9,400 nt of DNA from Verrucomicrobiota bacterium (GTDB lineage Bacteria; Verrucomicrobiota; Verrucomicrobiia; Limisphaerales; JAHEOI01). The notes beneath the pieces were generated by a model. That model made no database searches. It was not told the origin of the DNA and saw only the letters and a list, made by a program, of their open reading frames with translations. Made by a program: the position numbers and the translations under genes. Positions 1 through 7,461 of the stretch are shown here, one piece after another. The DNA lies in assembly GCA_018610125.1 (NCBI GenBank), contig JAHEOI010000363.1:1-9400 (forward strand). The letters run 5' to 3'. Numbering within the stretch: the first letter of the stretch is position 1; every line of letters begins with the position of its first letter.

Positions 1-8
1 CCCTCCGG

Positions 9-109
9 GCTGGGCCAATTTTGCTTTCTGGCTTCGTTACTCTTCAGTCACAGAGGGCAAGGCTATGCTCCTTCATCGTGCCTCGCCAGAAACCAAAATT
101 GGCTCCAGC
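9..109. repeat. Long imperfect inverted repeat (about 25-bp arms)
   Basis: The arm at 9-32 and the arm at 85-109 are reverse complements apart from one mismatch and one single-base gap. Both contain the core GCCAATTTTG and end in TTTCTGGC on the loop side. The loop is 52 bases. As RNA it would form a long stem. It lies just beyond the stop codon of the minus-strand gene ending at 139, so it could act as a 3' processing or termination structure, but there is no T-tract beside it. A dispersed palindromic element (REP- or MITE-like) is the alternative. No transposase is nearby. Confidence 0.7.
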
Positions 110-138
110 AAATGACACACTGATTTCTTTACAGACCC

Positions 139-633
139 TTATGTGGGTGCGATCGGTATCTTGCTTGGAGGGTCAATGAAGACGGAAAAGACCGGATCTG
201 CGTCGAAAGCGACGGTCTCTGAAATCGGAGCCGGCGGAGCTGAAAGCGCCGGATAGAAGAGGTGTGGCTGAATGTTGGTGTGGAAAAGGGCTGAGGAGGA
301 CCCAAACGGGTCGGGGCAACGGGAGCGTGCACGCAGGACCGTCCGTGTCTTTGGCCCGGTCAACTCACTTGGATTGGTTTTGTCTAATTGGGTGAGAAGG
401 GGAGTTTTCCGAGCTTGATGACAGCAACAATCGCGAGCGCAAGTGCCATTCTTCGGGCATTCCTTGCCGGTGTGGCTGGAACAACTCGTCGGTTGCGAAG
501 GCGCGCGTGCCAGGAAATGCGGCGACTGCGCCGGTACGGCAAGATAAAGGATCCCTGTCGAAACGACAAGGTAAACGCTTGCGAGAACAAGCCGAATGAG
601 GATGAAAACAGTATGTTCGTTTCTAGCGCTCAT
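139..633 (-). CDS. Small membrane-anchored or exported Cys/His-cluster protein, function unknown
   Basis: This encodes 164 residues from an ATG at 633. Residues 9-33 form one hydrophobic segment (signal peptide or membrane anchor). Next comes a compact cluster with Cys51, His54, Cys59, Cys65, Cys69-Cys70-Cys71 and His72 (core CARDCCCHQ), and then a Pro/Ser/Thr-rich tail of about 90 residues with no recognisable fold. The cluster looks suited to binding metal or forming disulfides. I recall comparable short Cys-rich exported proteins in PVC bacteria but cannot name a family. Support for a real gene: a GAGG ribosome-binding site about 7-10 bases before the ATG, and a promoter with near-consensus -35 and -10 boxes about 20 bases further upstream. 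A Fur-family-like palindrome lies roughly 110 bases upstream, hinting at metal-responsive control. The low-complexity tail is the main reason for doubt. Overlapping frames on either strand look like shadows. Confidence 0.55.
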   Translation of the reverse strand: MSARNEHTVFILIRLVLASVYLVVSTGILYLAVPAQSPHFLARAPSQPTSCSSHTGKECPKNGTCARDCCCHQARKTPLLTQLDKTNPSELTGPKTRTVLRARSRCPDPFGSSSALFHTNIQPHLFYPALSAPPAPISETVAFDADPVFSVFIDPPSKIPIAPT

Positions 634-662
634 TCACCGCCTCAATCAAATCCGCTCGAACG

Positions 663-690
663 ATTATCATGCGAGAACACCGGTTGACAA
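663..690 (-). promoter_or_regulatory. Sigma-70-like promoter for the Cys/His-cluster gene
   Basis: Read on the minus strand, TTGTCA (690-685) is followed by a 16-base spacer and GATAAT (668-663). Each hexamer differs from consensus by one base. The expected transcription start is near 656, leaving a leader of about 23 bases that contains the GAGG ribosome-binding site before the ATG at 633. The -10 box sits inside an ATGATAATCG sequence that also occurs, with one extra base, in the palindrome at 741-761. Confidence 0.55.
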
Positions 691-852
691 TACTGCTTGT
701 TGCGACGCTGATGGACGCAGGTTAGCGCGGATAAAGTGGTTGTAACGGATTATCATTACGATTGTCAGGATGAAACGCCACTGCGCTACGCCGACCTAAC
801 AACGCTGACATCTCCCATTTTGGCGCTCTCGAACAATGCCCCAACGGGGCAA
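669..852 (+). pseudogene. Possible frameshifted short secreted-peptide ORF
   Basis: An ATG at 669 opens MREHRLTILLVATLMDAG and stops at TAG 723-725. It looks like the start of a signal peptide: two basic residues, then a hydrophobic run. In the next frame the sequence continues as VSADKVVVTDYHYDCQDE and ends in TAA at 850-852. Removing one G near 720 would join the halves into about 60 residues with a plausible signal-peptidase site (AVSA, then DK). No good ribosome-binding site precedes the ATG, and the region overlaps the promoter and operator candidates of the opposite-strand gene. I recognise no family for the mature part. It could be a decayed gene, a sequencing error or chance. Confidence 0.25.
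741..761. promoter_or_regulatory. Candidate Fur-family (Fur/Zur-like) operator
   Basis: GTAACGGATTATCATTAC (742-759) is an imperfect palindrome with inverted ends GTAAnG...CnTTAC and an AT-rich centre. Its minus-strand reading TCGTAATGATAATCC resembles one half of known Zur/Fur boxes such as TCGTAATNATTACGA. A related sequence, CGATTATCATGCGA (661-674), overlaps the -10 box of the minus-strand promoter. Assignment to Fur, Zur or any regulator is by resemblance only. The site also falls within a possible coding frame, so the palindrome may be coincidental. Confidence 0.3.
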
Positions 853-999
853 TTCAATGTAGCTTAAGGGGAGAAGGCTAGCACTTCGACCGAAGCATTC
901 GGATCGAGAAGGAGATTTCGTGGTTTACAAGGGGAGTGAGAGGTAGGTAACGTAGAAGCAACACAACAGGCTACAACCAACCAATAAAAGAAGATGACA

Positions 1000-3900
1000 A
1001 TGTTTGGAAGAATTTCTTTAGGGGTGGGGATTTTGGCGATCGCGGTGCAAGGGCTGCTTGCCCAAGACACGCCTCCAAACGAAATCAGCCTTGACGTCAA
1101 CGCTCGCGATGCGCCCGAGAATACGATGAGCGGATTTCAGTCGTTTGTGATTTCCGGCACCGGGCCTCAGAATTCGCCTGTAACCCGAAGCTTCGCCGGG
1201 GTAGAGTTTACTCTCTCCTCAGCGAATGCGGAGTATGGTGACAGGATCCGAGAGAATCCGCAAAACCAGGGCGATTTCACCCAAGCCGAGCTCCTGCAGG
1301 ACTTCGTGTTTGCCGAGACCGATATTGACCCTGAAGCCGGGCTCAATCTCGATATCGAAGGATTGGAGCCAAGCACCTCGTATACGATCCGGATTTGGGG
1401 ATTTGATTCCGCGAGTTCGGGCAGACGCGTCTCGGACTGGTTTGCGAACGGAGCGTTGATCAAAGACAATCATAGCTTTGCCGATGAACAGAAACCTCCG
1501 GAAAGCAACGAAACGTTTCAGTTCGTTGCCGTTGCCGAGACCGACGAGGAAGGCAGCCTGTTGCTGGAAGGCAGGGATGACCCAAGCAGTACCGGACTAG
1601 GGGTCTTTCTAAATGCAATTCAACTTACCAAGGAAGGAGAAGTCCCGTCCACAGAAATCGTTGCTCAGCCCGAGGATAAGGCGGCTTTCCCTGGGGGAAG
1701 TGTCACCTTCAACGTCGATGTCTTCGGTGCCGGCCCGTTCAGCTTCCAATGGCTCAAGGACGGGGAGGAGATTGAGGGTGCCACCGGTAGCACGTTGACC
1801 GTGAGCGGTGTCACCCCTGAAGACGCCGGCGAATACCAGGTAGAAGCGACAGGCGGGGCCGGCGATTCGGTAACGAGCAAGGAGGTCGTTTTGACCGTAG
1901 AGACACTGAATGAGAGCGATGCCGGATTAATGGCGTACTGGCCCCTGGATACGGTCGATGAGGGAGCCACTCCCGAAGAAATGAACGAGTTCGATATGAC
2001 CCTGAATAACATGAGCTCGGAGAATGTTGTCGAGGGCCGGCGCGATCAGGCATTTCAGTTGGACGGGGAAGAAGAATTCTTGAGCTTTCAACCGGAGATC
2101 AGTGGAGGGCTTCCAATTTATACCCACGCGAATGGCGTCTACTCCGTGACCATGTGGGTGAAAGGCGAAAGCGGCCAAGAGGATAGGCGGATTTTTTCTG
2201 AAGGATCGACCGAATCGGACAGCCCATTGTTGAATATCGGGACCGATAATACGGGTGAGACCGGCAAGCTCGATCTGTTTCTTCGCAATAGCCAGCGCGG
2301 CTCCTCGCGGGCCCCGACTCCTTTGAGTCACAAGAAATCGGAATCGACCGCCTTTGACGGGACATGGCATCACATTGCCTGGGTTGATTCGGGCGGCGCA
2401 GCTCGGCTCTATATTGACGGTGAGCTCGACGATACCGATTTTGGTTACACACGAGGCTTTCTCGATTTAAACACGACCAGTATCGGGGCCATTTTAAGAA
2501 GTGAGGCGGGCGCATTCTTTGCGGGCAGCATCGACGACGTGGCTCTCTGGAATAAGGCGCTAACCAGTGATCAGGCCAAGGCCTTGGCTGAAGGCGCCTC
2601 GCCGACTGAAATCGAACCGAGTGCTCCGGAGATTATTAAAGCCCCGGCTCAGGAGCTTAATAACCTGGCTCGGGGAGACGTCACGCTCGAAGTGGTTGTC
2701 AGCGGAACCGGACCGTTTGAGTACCAGTGGATGAAAGACGGCAGTGCCATCCCGGAAGCAACGTCTGCCACCCTACAGCTTTCCGGGGTTACGGAGGAGG
2801 ATATGGGCACCTACACGCTTGAGGTGAACAATGCCCAAGGAGCCTTGACGACGCCGGCGATCGATGTGGTGATCAATGAGCGGGCGTCACCGCCCGAGGA
2901 GTTGGCGATTGATTTTAATGCTCGTGGTAATGAGACCGAGGAATTGACTCAAGAAGGATTTGAATCGTTTGCAATCCGGGGAGAGGAAGCGGGTGAAACA
3001 GGGGAAGAGGTCGGCATTATTACCGGACCGACAACGCGGACGTTTGATGGGGTGCGGGTGACCGTTTCCCGAAAAGGTCCCGGCGGTTACGACGACCGTC
3101 TCCGGGAGGAACCGACAAACGTACCTGGGGAGTTCACGTTAGGGCCGTTATTCCGCGACTTTACATGGGCCAACACCACAGTAGGCGGCGACGGCTTCAA
3201 TATCTTGATAGAATTCCTTGAACCCAATCAGTTCTATGAGGTCAAAGTGTGGTCGTTTGACATTGTCAGTGGCGGAGACCGAATCTCGGACTGGTTTGTC
3301 AATCAAGAGAAGGTTAAGGAGGCCTACACATTCAATGGTGAGAATCCCCCGACCACAGACCAAGACAACCAATTTGCATTCACCGCGCAAGCGGATTCAA
3401 AGGGGAAGCTGCTGATTCAGGGCCTCCAAAACGATGCTTCCTCCCAATTTGGAGTGTTTTTAAATGGCCTTCGTGTCACGGAGACGGTCGCTCCTTTGAA
3501 GATCACGAGCTTTGCCATTGAAGAAAACGAGGCGATTCTGGAGGTCAAGACGCAGTTTCCGGATCGCGAGCATCGCGTTCAAATGGCTTCCAATCTTGGC
3601 AATCCTGAGTGGTCCGAGGTTGAGACGAGCTTTACGCCGAACGGTGACGAGAGCCTTGAGACCGGATTTGCGCTCCCATCTGGCTCGCCTAACCTCTTCA
3701 GGGTCGTCAACGTTCCGCCGCCCCCGTTGTTCGAGGCCGATTTCGAGAGCGGGCAAGGGGAATGGGAGACCGGAGGTCCGGTTCCGGATCTTTGGGAGCT
3801 TGGAACCCCCAACTTTGGAATTAATGAGGCTCACAGCGGTGAGAATGCGTTTGGCACCCGATTGGACGGACCGTACGAGGTTGAAGAAGTCGGTTGGCTC

Positions 3901-4218
3901 CGATCTCCTGAAATTGACCTTACGGAGGTTTCCGCTGCGACGTTGACCTTTTTCGAGGCGGTCGACTCCGAAGAAGGGTTCGATTTCAGGCGGATCAATA
4001 TCAAAGATGCGGACGATCCGGACGGCGAACCGATCGCTCAGCTCGTTGAGGATTCGGGGGCCAACCTTACTTGGGCAAATCGGTCGCTGTCGTTGCCGGA
4101 AAATGTGATAGGCGAGCGGGTGATCATCGAGTTTGAGTTTATATCCGATGACTTTCAGCCCACAGGGCAGGAGCAAGCCGGGTGGTATATCGATGATGTC
4201 CAAGTGGTTCCGGAATAG
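1000..4218 (+). CDS. Large secreted multidomain LamG/Ig-like surface protein
   Basis: Probably a secreted or surface protein that binds carbohydrate or protein; no catalytic domain is apparent. It has 1072 residues from ATG 1000. An alternative ATG at 994 would leave no room for the AAAGAAG ribosome-binding site, which sits about 6 bases before 1000. Residues 1-22 are a signal peptide (hydrophobic, ending GLLAQD). Domains, approximate: module A1 29-212; Ig-like 214-301 (Trp in FQWLKDGEEI, then EDAGEYQVEA); LamG/concanavalin-like 308-534 (GTWHHIAW near 454, LYIDGEL, SIDDVALWNKAL near 510); second Ig-like 541-627 (YQWMKDG, DMGTYTLEV); module A2 635-829; a small beta domain ending LFRVV near 900; and a MAM/jelly-roll-like domain 910-1072 (LFEADFESGQGEWE..., ending GWYIDDVQVVPE). 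A1 and A2 share SDWF, RDF/QDF and GVFLN motifs. There is no C-terminal membrane anchor or PEP-CTERM signal. It is first in a four-gene run on the same strand. Confidence 0.9.
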   Translation: MFGRISLGVGILAIAVQGLLAQDTPPNEISLDVNARDAPENTMSGFQSFVISGTGPQNSPVTRSFAGVEFTLSSANAEYGDRIRENPQNQGDFTQAELLQDFVFAETDIDPEAGLNLDIEGLEPSTSYTIRIWGFDSASSGRRVSDWFANGALIKDNHSFADEQKPPESNETFQFVAVAETDEEGSLLLEGRDDPSSTGLGVFLNAIQLTKEGEVPSTEIVAQPEDKAAFPGGSVTFNVDVFGAGPFSFQWLKDGEEIEGATGSTLTVSGVTPEDAGEYQVEATGGAGDSVTSKEVVLTVETLNESDAGLMAYWPLDTVDEGATPEEMNEFDMTLNNMSSENVVEGRRDQAFQLDGEEEFLSFQPEISGGLPIYTHANGVYSVTMWVKGESGQEDRRIFSEGSTESDSPLLNIGTDNTGETGKLDLFLRNSQRGSSRAPTPLSHKKSESTAFDGTWHHIAWVDSGGAARLYIDGELDDTDFGYTRGFLDLNTTSIGAILRSEAGAFFAGSIDDVALWNKALTSDQAKALAEGASPTEIEPSAPEIIKAPAQELNNLARGDVTLEVVVSGTGPFEYQWMKDGSAIPEATSATLQLSGVTEEDMGTYTLEVNNAQGALTTPAIDVVINERASPPEELAIDFNARGNETEELTQEGFESFAIRGEEAGETGEEVGIITGPTTRTFDGVRVTVSRKGPGGYDDRLREEPTNVPGEFTLGPLFRDFTWANTTVGGDGFNILIEFLEPNQFYEVKVWSFDIVSGGDRISDWFVNQEKVKEAYTFNGENPPTTDQDNQFAFTAQADSKGKLLIQGLQNDASSQFGVFLNGLRVTETVAPLKITSFAIEENEAILEVKTQFPDREHRVQMASNLGNPEWSEVETSFTPNGDESLETGFALPSGSPNLFRVVNVPPPPLFEADFESGQGEWETGGPVPDLWELGTPNFGINEAHSGENAFGTRLDGPYEVEEVGWLRSPEIDLTEVSAATLTFFEAVDSEEGFDFRRINIKDADDPDGEPIAQLVEDSGANLTWANRSLSLPENVIGERVIIEFEFISDDFQPTGQEQAGWYIDDVQVVPE

Positions 4219-4232
4219 GGCTGCAGCCCTAT
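4215..4232. repeat. Perfect 18-bp palindrome overlapping a stop codon
   Basis: ATAGGGCTGCAGCCCTAT reads identically on both strands and includes the TAG stop (4216-4218) of the upstream gene. In RNA it could form a GC-rich hairpin with a small loop between the first and second genes of the cluster. No T-tract follows, so a simple intrinsic terminator is unlikely. It might lower read-through, stabilise an mRNA end or bind a protein. Confidence 0.6.
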
Positions 4233-4309
4233 GCCCCAATAGGAAACATTGAGCTCTGGAAACAACCGCATTGCCGGATATTACAAAGGCGCTTGGAAAT
4301 GGGGTATCG

Positions 4310-5080
4310 ATGAATATTGGTGCAATTACGAGAGTGAAAAGGAAAGCCGGCGACGGATTCACCTTAATCGAGCTACTGGTCGTGATTGCGATCATTGCCA
4401 TCTTGGCGAGCATGCTCTTGCCGGCTCTAAGCAAAGCGAAAGACCGAGCCAAACGCATCGCCTGCGTGAATAATCTAAAGCAAATGGCGTTGGGAGCGAC
4501 GATGTATGCCGATGATGATGAAAAAGGGGCGTTCTCAAACGCGATCAATTGTGGCGACGACAACCTCAACGGATATTATCCGGACTATGTGGCCAACTAT
4601 GACAGTTTCGTATGTCCGAGCACAGCCAATTTCATTCGGCCCGAAGTGAAAAGTAGGCATCCCGAGACCGGAGAGCCTGTGATTAGAGACCTTCTGAATA
4701 CGGCGGCGACTCATCTACGGGAGCCCGGACATAGTTATGAGCTTTATGGCTATATGGGGGGAGATAGCTGTGCGGTGAAGAAGACGGCGCAAAATGTCGT
4801 CGACTGGACGCATGAGAACGAAACCTTTGATCTTGAGGGACGTCAAGTGGGCCCAGCCGATATTTGGTTGTTCACGGACGGGGATGACGGCTTCCAGGGA
4901 ACCATCAATAACTTTCCGGACGAGGTCGACAACCATGGGAAGGCGGGAGCCAATGTGGGCTTTACCGACGGGCATGCGGAATGGATCTCCCGGGATGATT
5001 TCGTTTTTAGATGGGAGCTCTCTCAGGATGGTGGACGGGAACCGGTATTGGCCGAGAATGGCGGATGGCTTGAGGAATAA
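4310..5080 (+). CDS. Type II secretion/type IV pilus pseudopilin with H-X-DG-like C-terminal motif
   Basis: A prepilin-like protein of 256 residues from ATG 4310, inserted in the inner membrane by one helix and processed by a prepilin peptidase. The leader MNIGAITRVKRKAGDG ends in Gly16. Cleavage before Phe17 would give the classic FTLIELLVV start, with Glu at mature position 5 and a hydrophobic helix to about residue 40, followed by LSKAKDRAKRIACVNNLKQM. Near the C-terminus, DNHGKAGANVGFTDGHAEW (His209, Asp220-Gly221) resembles the 'H-X9-DG' domain of processed PVC proteins, here with ten residues between His and Asp. GGGG at 4301-4304 is a suitable ribosome-binding site. TTG 4271 and GTG 4334 are other in-frame starts; GTG 4334 would give a shorter, more usual leader (VKRKAGDG) but has a poorly spaced ribosome site. 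PVC genomes carry many such genes, often beside glycan-degradation genes, and their role is largely unproven. Confidence 0.9.
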   Translation: MNIGAITRVKRKAGDGFTLIELLVVIAIIAILASMLLPALSKAKDRAKRIACVNNLKQMALGATMYADDDEKGAFSNAINCGDDNLNGYYPDYVANYDSFVCPSTANFIRPEVKSRHPETGEPVIRDLLNTAATHLREPGHSYELYGYMGGDSCAVKKTAQNVVDWTHENETFDLEGRQVGPADIWLFTDGDDGFQGTINNFPDEVDNHGKAGANVGFTDGHAEWISRDDFVFRWELSQDGGREPVLAENGGWLEE

Positions 5081-5145
5081 GCGAGGTCAATGACGGAGGC
5101 TCGGGCACACGGAGCTTAAATTCAAGCGCAACGACTAAGGTGTTT

Positions 5146-7395
5146 ATGAGAAGAAAGCGCGATGGTGTCACTGGTTGGCAAACCCGCTGTCGCTTATATC
5201 GTTGGAGATATGCATGGTGGGTTGGTTATCCGGTCTTGTGGCTGCTGGTAGTGGGGGTTGTAGGGACCATTCTGCCAGCCGGAGCAGGTGTCGGATCAGC
5301 TTCGCCTAAGCCGGCTTCCGGTAAGCCGTTAGCATGGGCTCGGTTCGATGACGGCCCTGAAAAATACCAAGGCACTCCCTACTGGTGGCTCGGTAAGTAT
5401 GAGCTCCAATGTCGGATCGATGTGGAGCCCGAGAGCCAGTACGCGTTGGATTTGCTTTGGGGATCAAAAAGTGATACTCGCAGCGGGGTCATTACGGTGA
5501 ACGGGAAAACAGCGAGACTCAAGTATGGCGGCTATGACGGGTTTCGTTGGGTTCGTATCGAGCTGCCGGACGACCTCCCAGGAGAGCAATATACGATCCG
5601 GATGGATCCATCGGGGGCTCAGGAAGCGTTTTTGGCGGCGGTACGGCTGGTGGATGTCAGCCAATCCGGCCAAGCTGCGGCGGAGGTGCCAACTGCCCGT
5701 CATGCGATCCAGGTAAGCACGACGCAAGGTCAGTCTCCCAAGAGGCAAAGAGGGGAATATGCCTCGGCGCATCCGGACATTCTTCGGGTTTGGAGAACAA
5801 GCTTGGCCGACGGTGGGGCTGTTCCCTCCCTCCAACCCACCGATTCCTCGTCGGCCGTCTTCGAGTGGTCCGACGGTTCGCAGATAGAGGAGCCTCCGTC
5901 GATCGAGCTTGCTGAAACATCAGCCGAGATTGCGGGCTATTCCTTAAGCAAGGTCCATCAATGGCTTCATGAAAAGGCGTTGGGCCACATCGATGACGAG
6001 ACCGGATTATATCGGGTCCGGGGTAAGTGGGATTACTCCGACACGGCCGCCGACTGTTATCCCTTTTTAACCTGGGCGGCTTGGGCGACTGACCGTGACG
6101 TATTGGATGGCCCTGTCCGCCGGATACTTGAGGTCGAGGAAGAATTGTGCACTACCAAAGACGGCTTGCCCGCTCCGTATAACTTTGATCAGGACCAAAT
6201 CCAGTCGGTCAATGCCAAGCAGCGAATATTCGGTGCCTCCGAGTACGTGAAGGATGGTCTTGCTCCGATTGTGGAAATAACCGGCAAGGATGAGTGGTAT
6301 CGCCGGATGAAAGGGATAGAAGAGGCCATGTGGAAGCAGGCCCAAATCGAGACCGAGCATGGCAGAATCCCGTCCGAAGATGTGGAAGTCAATGGGGAAC
6401 AGCTCCAGGTGCTTCCGCGGTTGTTCCGTATGAGTGGCGAGCGAAAATTCCTTCAATGGGCGGAACGGCTGGCCGCTTACTACTTGAGTGGGGATAGGTT
6501 TGTTCCCCAGACGCTCGACGACCACGGGGACGAGATCATCGGAGGCTTGGGGCTCTTCCTGGGTGTCTTGTCGGAGGAAAATCCCCAAAAAGCGAAGAAA
6601 TATCGAGCTGCTATTAGGTACATGCTGGACGAAATCATCGAACGCGGCACCAACAAAGATGGTCTGTTTTACAATTCGCTTGGGGGGAGCGGATCACTCA
6701 GTGACAATTGGGGCTACAATTACGTGGCGCATCTATGCTACGACATGGTGCTCGGTGAGTCGGTCTATCGCAGCCGCATCAAGCAGACCTTGCGCCATCT
6801 CGGCAAGCCGAAATACGCAGACTATCCGTGGGAAGGGGGGAACCATCCGGACGGTTATGGTGACTCGATCGAGGGCGGCATTTATATGGTCAACCATCTT
6901 CCTGTTGAGCAAGGCTTGGAATGGGTGGACCGGGAAGCTATGAAAAGCCTGGTTCCACCGGCACCGAACACGTTGGGAGACAATGACTCATGGGGCGTCA
7001 TGAAACTGCATGCGAACGGGGTGCGTACCGTCCTCATGCACGCGTTAATGCATACCCGCGGGTGTCTTGCCTTGCCGTGGCAGCAGGGATTGCAGTTGGG
7101 TGCTTCGGAACGAGGCGATTCCGTCGCGGTGGTCGTTAAAGCCCGTCATGGATGGTCCGGGCAGCTGCTCTTCGACATTCCACGTCACCGCGAATACATG
7201 CAATTGGAACGGAACTGGCCCCGCATCAACACCATGCCGGAATGGTTCACGGTCGAGCCCGATCAAAATTATACGGTGCGTAATCTGACGGAAGATTCGA
7301 AGAGCACCCTTTCGGGGCAAGAGCTCCACAACGGCAAACGAGTCGAGCTTGCCCCTGGAGAAGAGCTTCAACTGATTGTGACGCCACAGCGTTAA
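5146..7395 (+). CDS. Exported (alpha/alpha)-toroid-like protein, probable glycoside hydrolase or lyase relative
   Basis: This encodes 749 residues from ATG 5146. AAGG at 5137-5140 lies 5 bases ahead; GTG 5140 would overlap that site. The N-terminus is rich in Arg/Lys and then hydrophobic (about 23-43, WLLVVGVVGTILPAGAG), an export signal or anchor. Residues about 60-175 form a beta-rich, carbohydrate-binding-like domain (PYWWLGKYELQCRIDVEP..., ITVNGK...). A variable linker runs to about 260. Residues about 265-620 look like paired helices of an (alpha/alpha) barrel, with conserved-looking acidic motifs DDHGDEIIGG (458-467), SDNWGYNYV (519-527) and HPDGYGDSIEGG (567-578). The last 130 residues are a beta-sandwich (QLLFDIPRHREY..., PEWFTVEPDQNYTV, ending ELAPGEELQLIVTP). 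The layout matches polysaccharide lyases and six-hairpin glycosidases, and I recall similar uncharacterised PVC proteins, but no catalytic pair can be assigned. It lies 65 bases after the pseudopilin gene. Confidence 0.85.
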   Translation: MRRKRDGVTGWQTRCRLYRWRYAWWVGYPVLWLLVVGVVGTILPAGAGVGSASPKPASGKPLAWARFDDGPEKYQGTPYWWLGKYELQCRIDVEPESQYALDLLWGSKSDTRSGVITVNGKTARLKYGGYDGFRWVRIELPDDLPGEQYTIRMDPSGAQEAFLAAVRLVDVSQSGQAAAEVPTARHAIQVSTTQGQSPKRQRGEYASAHPDILRVWRTSLADGGAVPSLQPTDSSSAVFEWSDGSQIEEPPSIELAETSAEIAGYSLSKVHQWLHEKALGHIDDETGLYRVRGKWDYSDTAADCYPFLTWAAWATDRDVLDGPVRRILEVEEELCTTKDGLPAPYNFDQDQIQSVNAKQRIFGASEYVKDGLAPIVEITGKDEWYRRMKGIEEAMWKQAQIETEHGRIPSEDVEVNGEQLQVLPRLFRMSGERKFLQWAERLAAYYLSGDRFVPQTLDDHGDEIIGGLGLFLGVLSEENPQKAKKYRAAIRYMLDEIIERGTNKDGLFYNSLGGSGSLSDNWGYNYVAHLCYDMVLGESVYRSRIKQTLRHLGKPKYADYPWEGGNHPDGYGDSIEGGIYMVNHLPVEQGLEWVDREAMKSLVPPAPNTLGDNDSWGVMKLHANGVRTVLMHALMHTRGCLALPWQQGLQLGASERGDSVAVVVKARHGWSGQLLFDIPRHREYMQLERNWPRINTMPEWFTVEPDQNYTVRNLTEDSKSTLSGQELHNGKRVELAPGEELQLIVTPQR

Positions 7396-7396
7396 G

Positions 7397-7410
7397 CGGG
7401 AAAAATCCCG
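7397..7410 (+). other. Small hairpin after the toroid-protein gene
   Basis: CGGGA-AAAA-TCCCG forms a 5-bp stem with a four-base loop directly after the stop codon. It is not followed by a T-tract, so it is unlikely to end transcription before the lipoprotein gene 50 bases downstream. Confidence 0.35.
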
Positions 7411-7461
7411 ACTGCCGATGGTAAGAAGGTCCAAACATTCGGCACAAAGAAGAGGTGCGCC

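Larger units (their letters stand above)
634..993. other. Intergenic region between divergent genes
   Basis: No intact gene is supported in these 360 bases. They hold the minus-strand promoter (663-690), the operator-like palindrome (741-761), the possible broken ORF (669-852), a small hairpin TGCCCC-AAC-GGGGCA (837-851) without a T-tract, and a second short hairpin CTTCG-AC-CGAAG (883-894). The plus-strand gene starting at 1000 must have its promoter here, but the best guess (TTTACA at 924-929 with TAACGT at 948-953, 18-base spacer) is weak. Confidence 0.6.

Noticed and set aside
388..687. Plus-strand open frame of 99 codons
   Set aside because: It is the complement of the better supported Cys/His-cluster gene, has an Arg-rich composition typical of a shadow frame and shows no recognisable domain.
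721..800. GTTAGCG and ACCTAAC about 80 bases apart, reminiscent of integron attC core sites
   Set aside because: The order is opposite to that of an attC site, the first box does not fit GTTRRRY, and no integrase or cassette array is present.
924..953. Possible promoter TTTACA-N18-TAACGT for the four-gene run
   Set aside because: The -10 box matches consensus at only three positions and the spacer is long; too weak to list as a feature.
864..1100. Minus-strand frame of 78 codons with a hydrophobic stretch
   Set aside because: It overlaps the signal peptide region of the secreted LamG protein in antisense; hydrophobic signal regions often yield such shadows. No ribosome-binding site was seen.
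3460..4569. Long minus-strand open frame (about 369 codons) opposite the large secreted protein and the pseudopilin
   Set aside because: It lies antisense to two well-supported genes, shows no domain or export signal of its own, and is rich in residues expected from the complementary strand of codon-biased genes.
6067..6588. Minus-strand frame of 173 codons inside the toroid-protein gene
   Set aside because: It is fully antisense to a long, well-supported exported protein and has no start signal or domain of its own.
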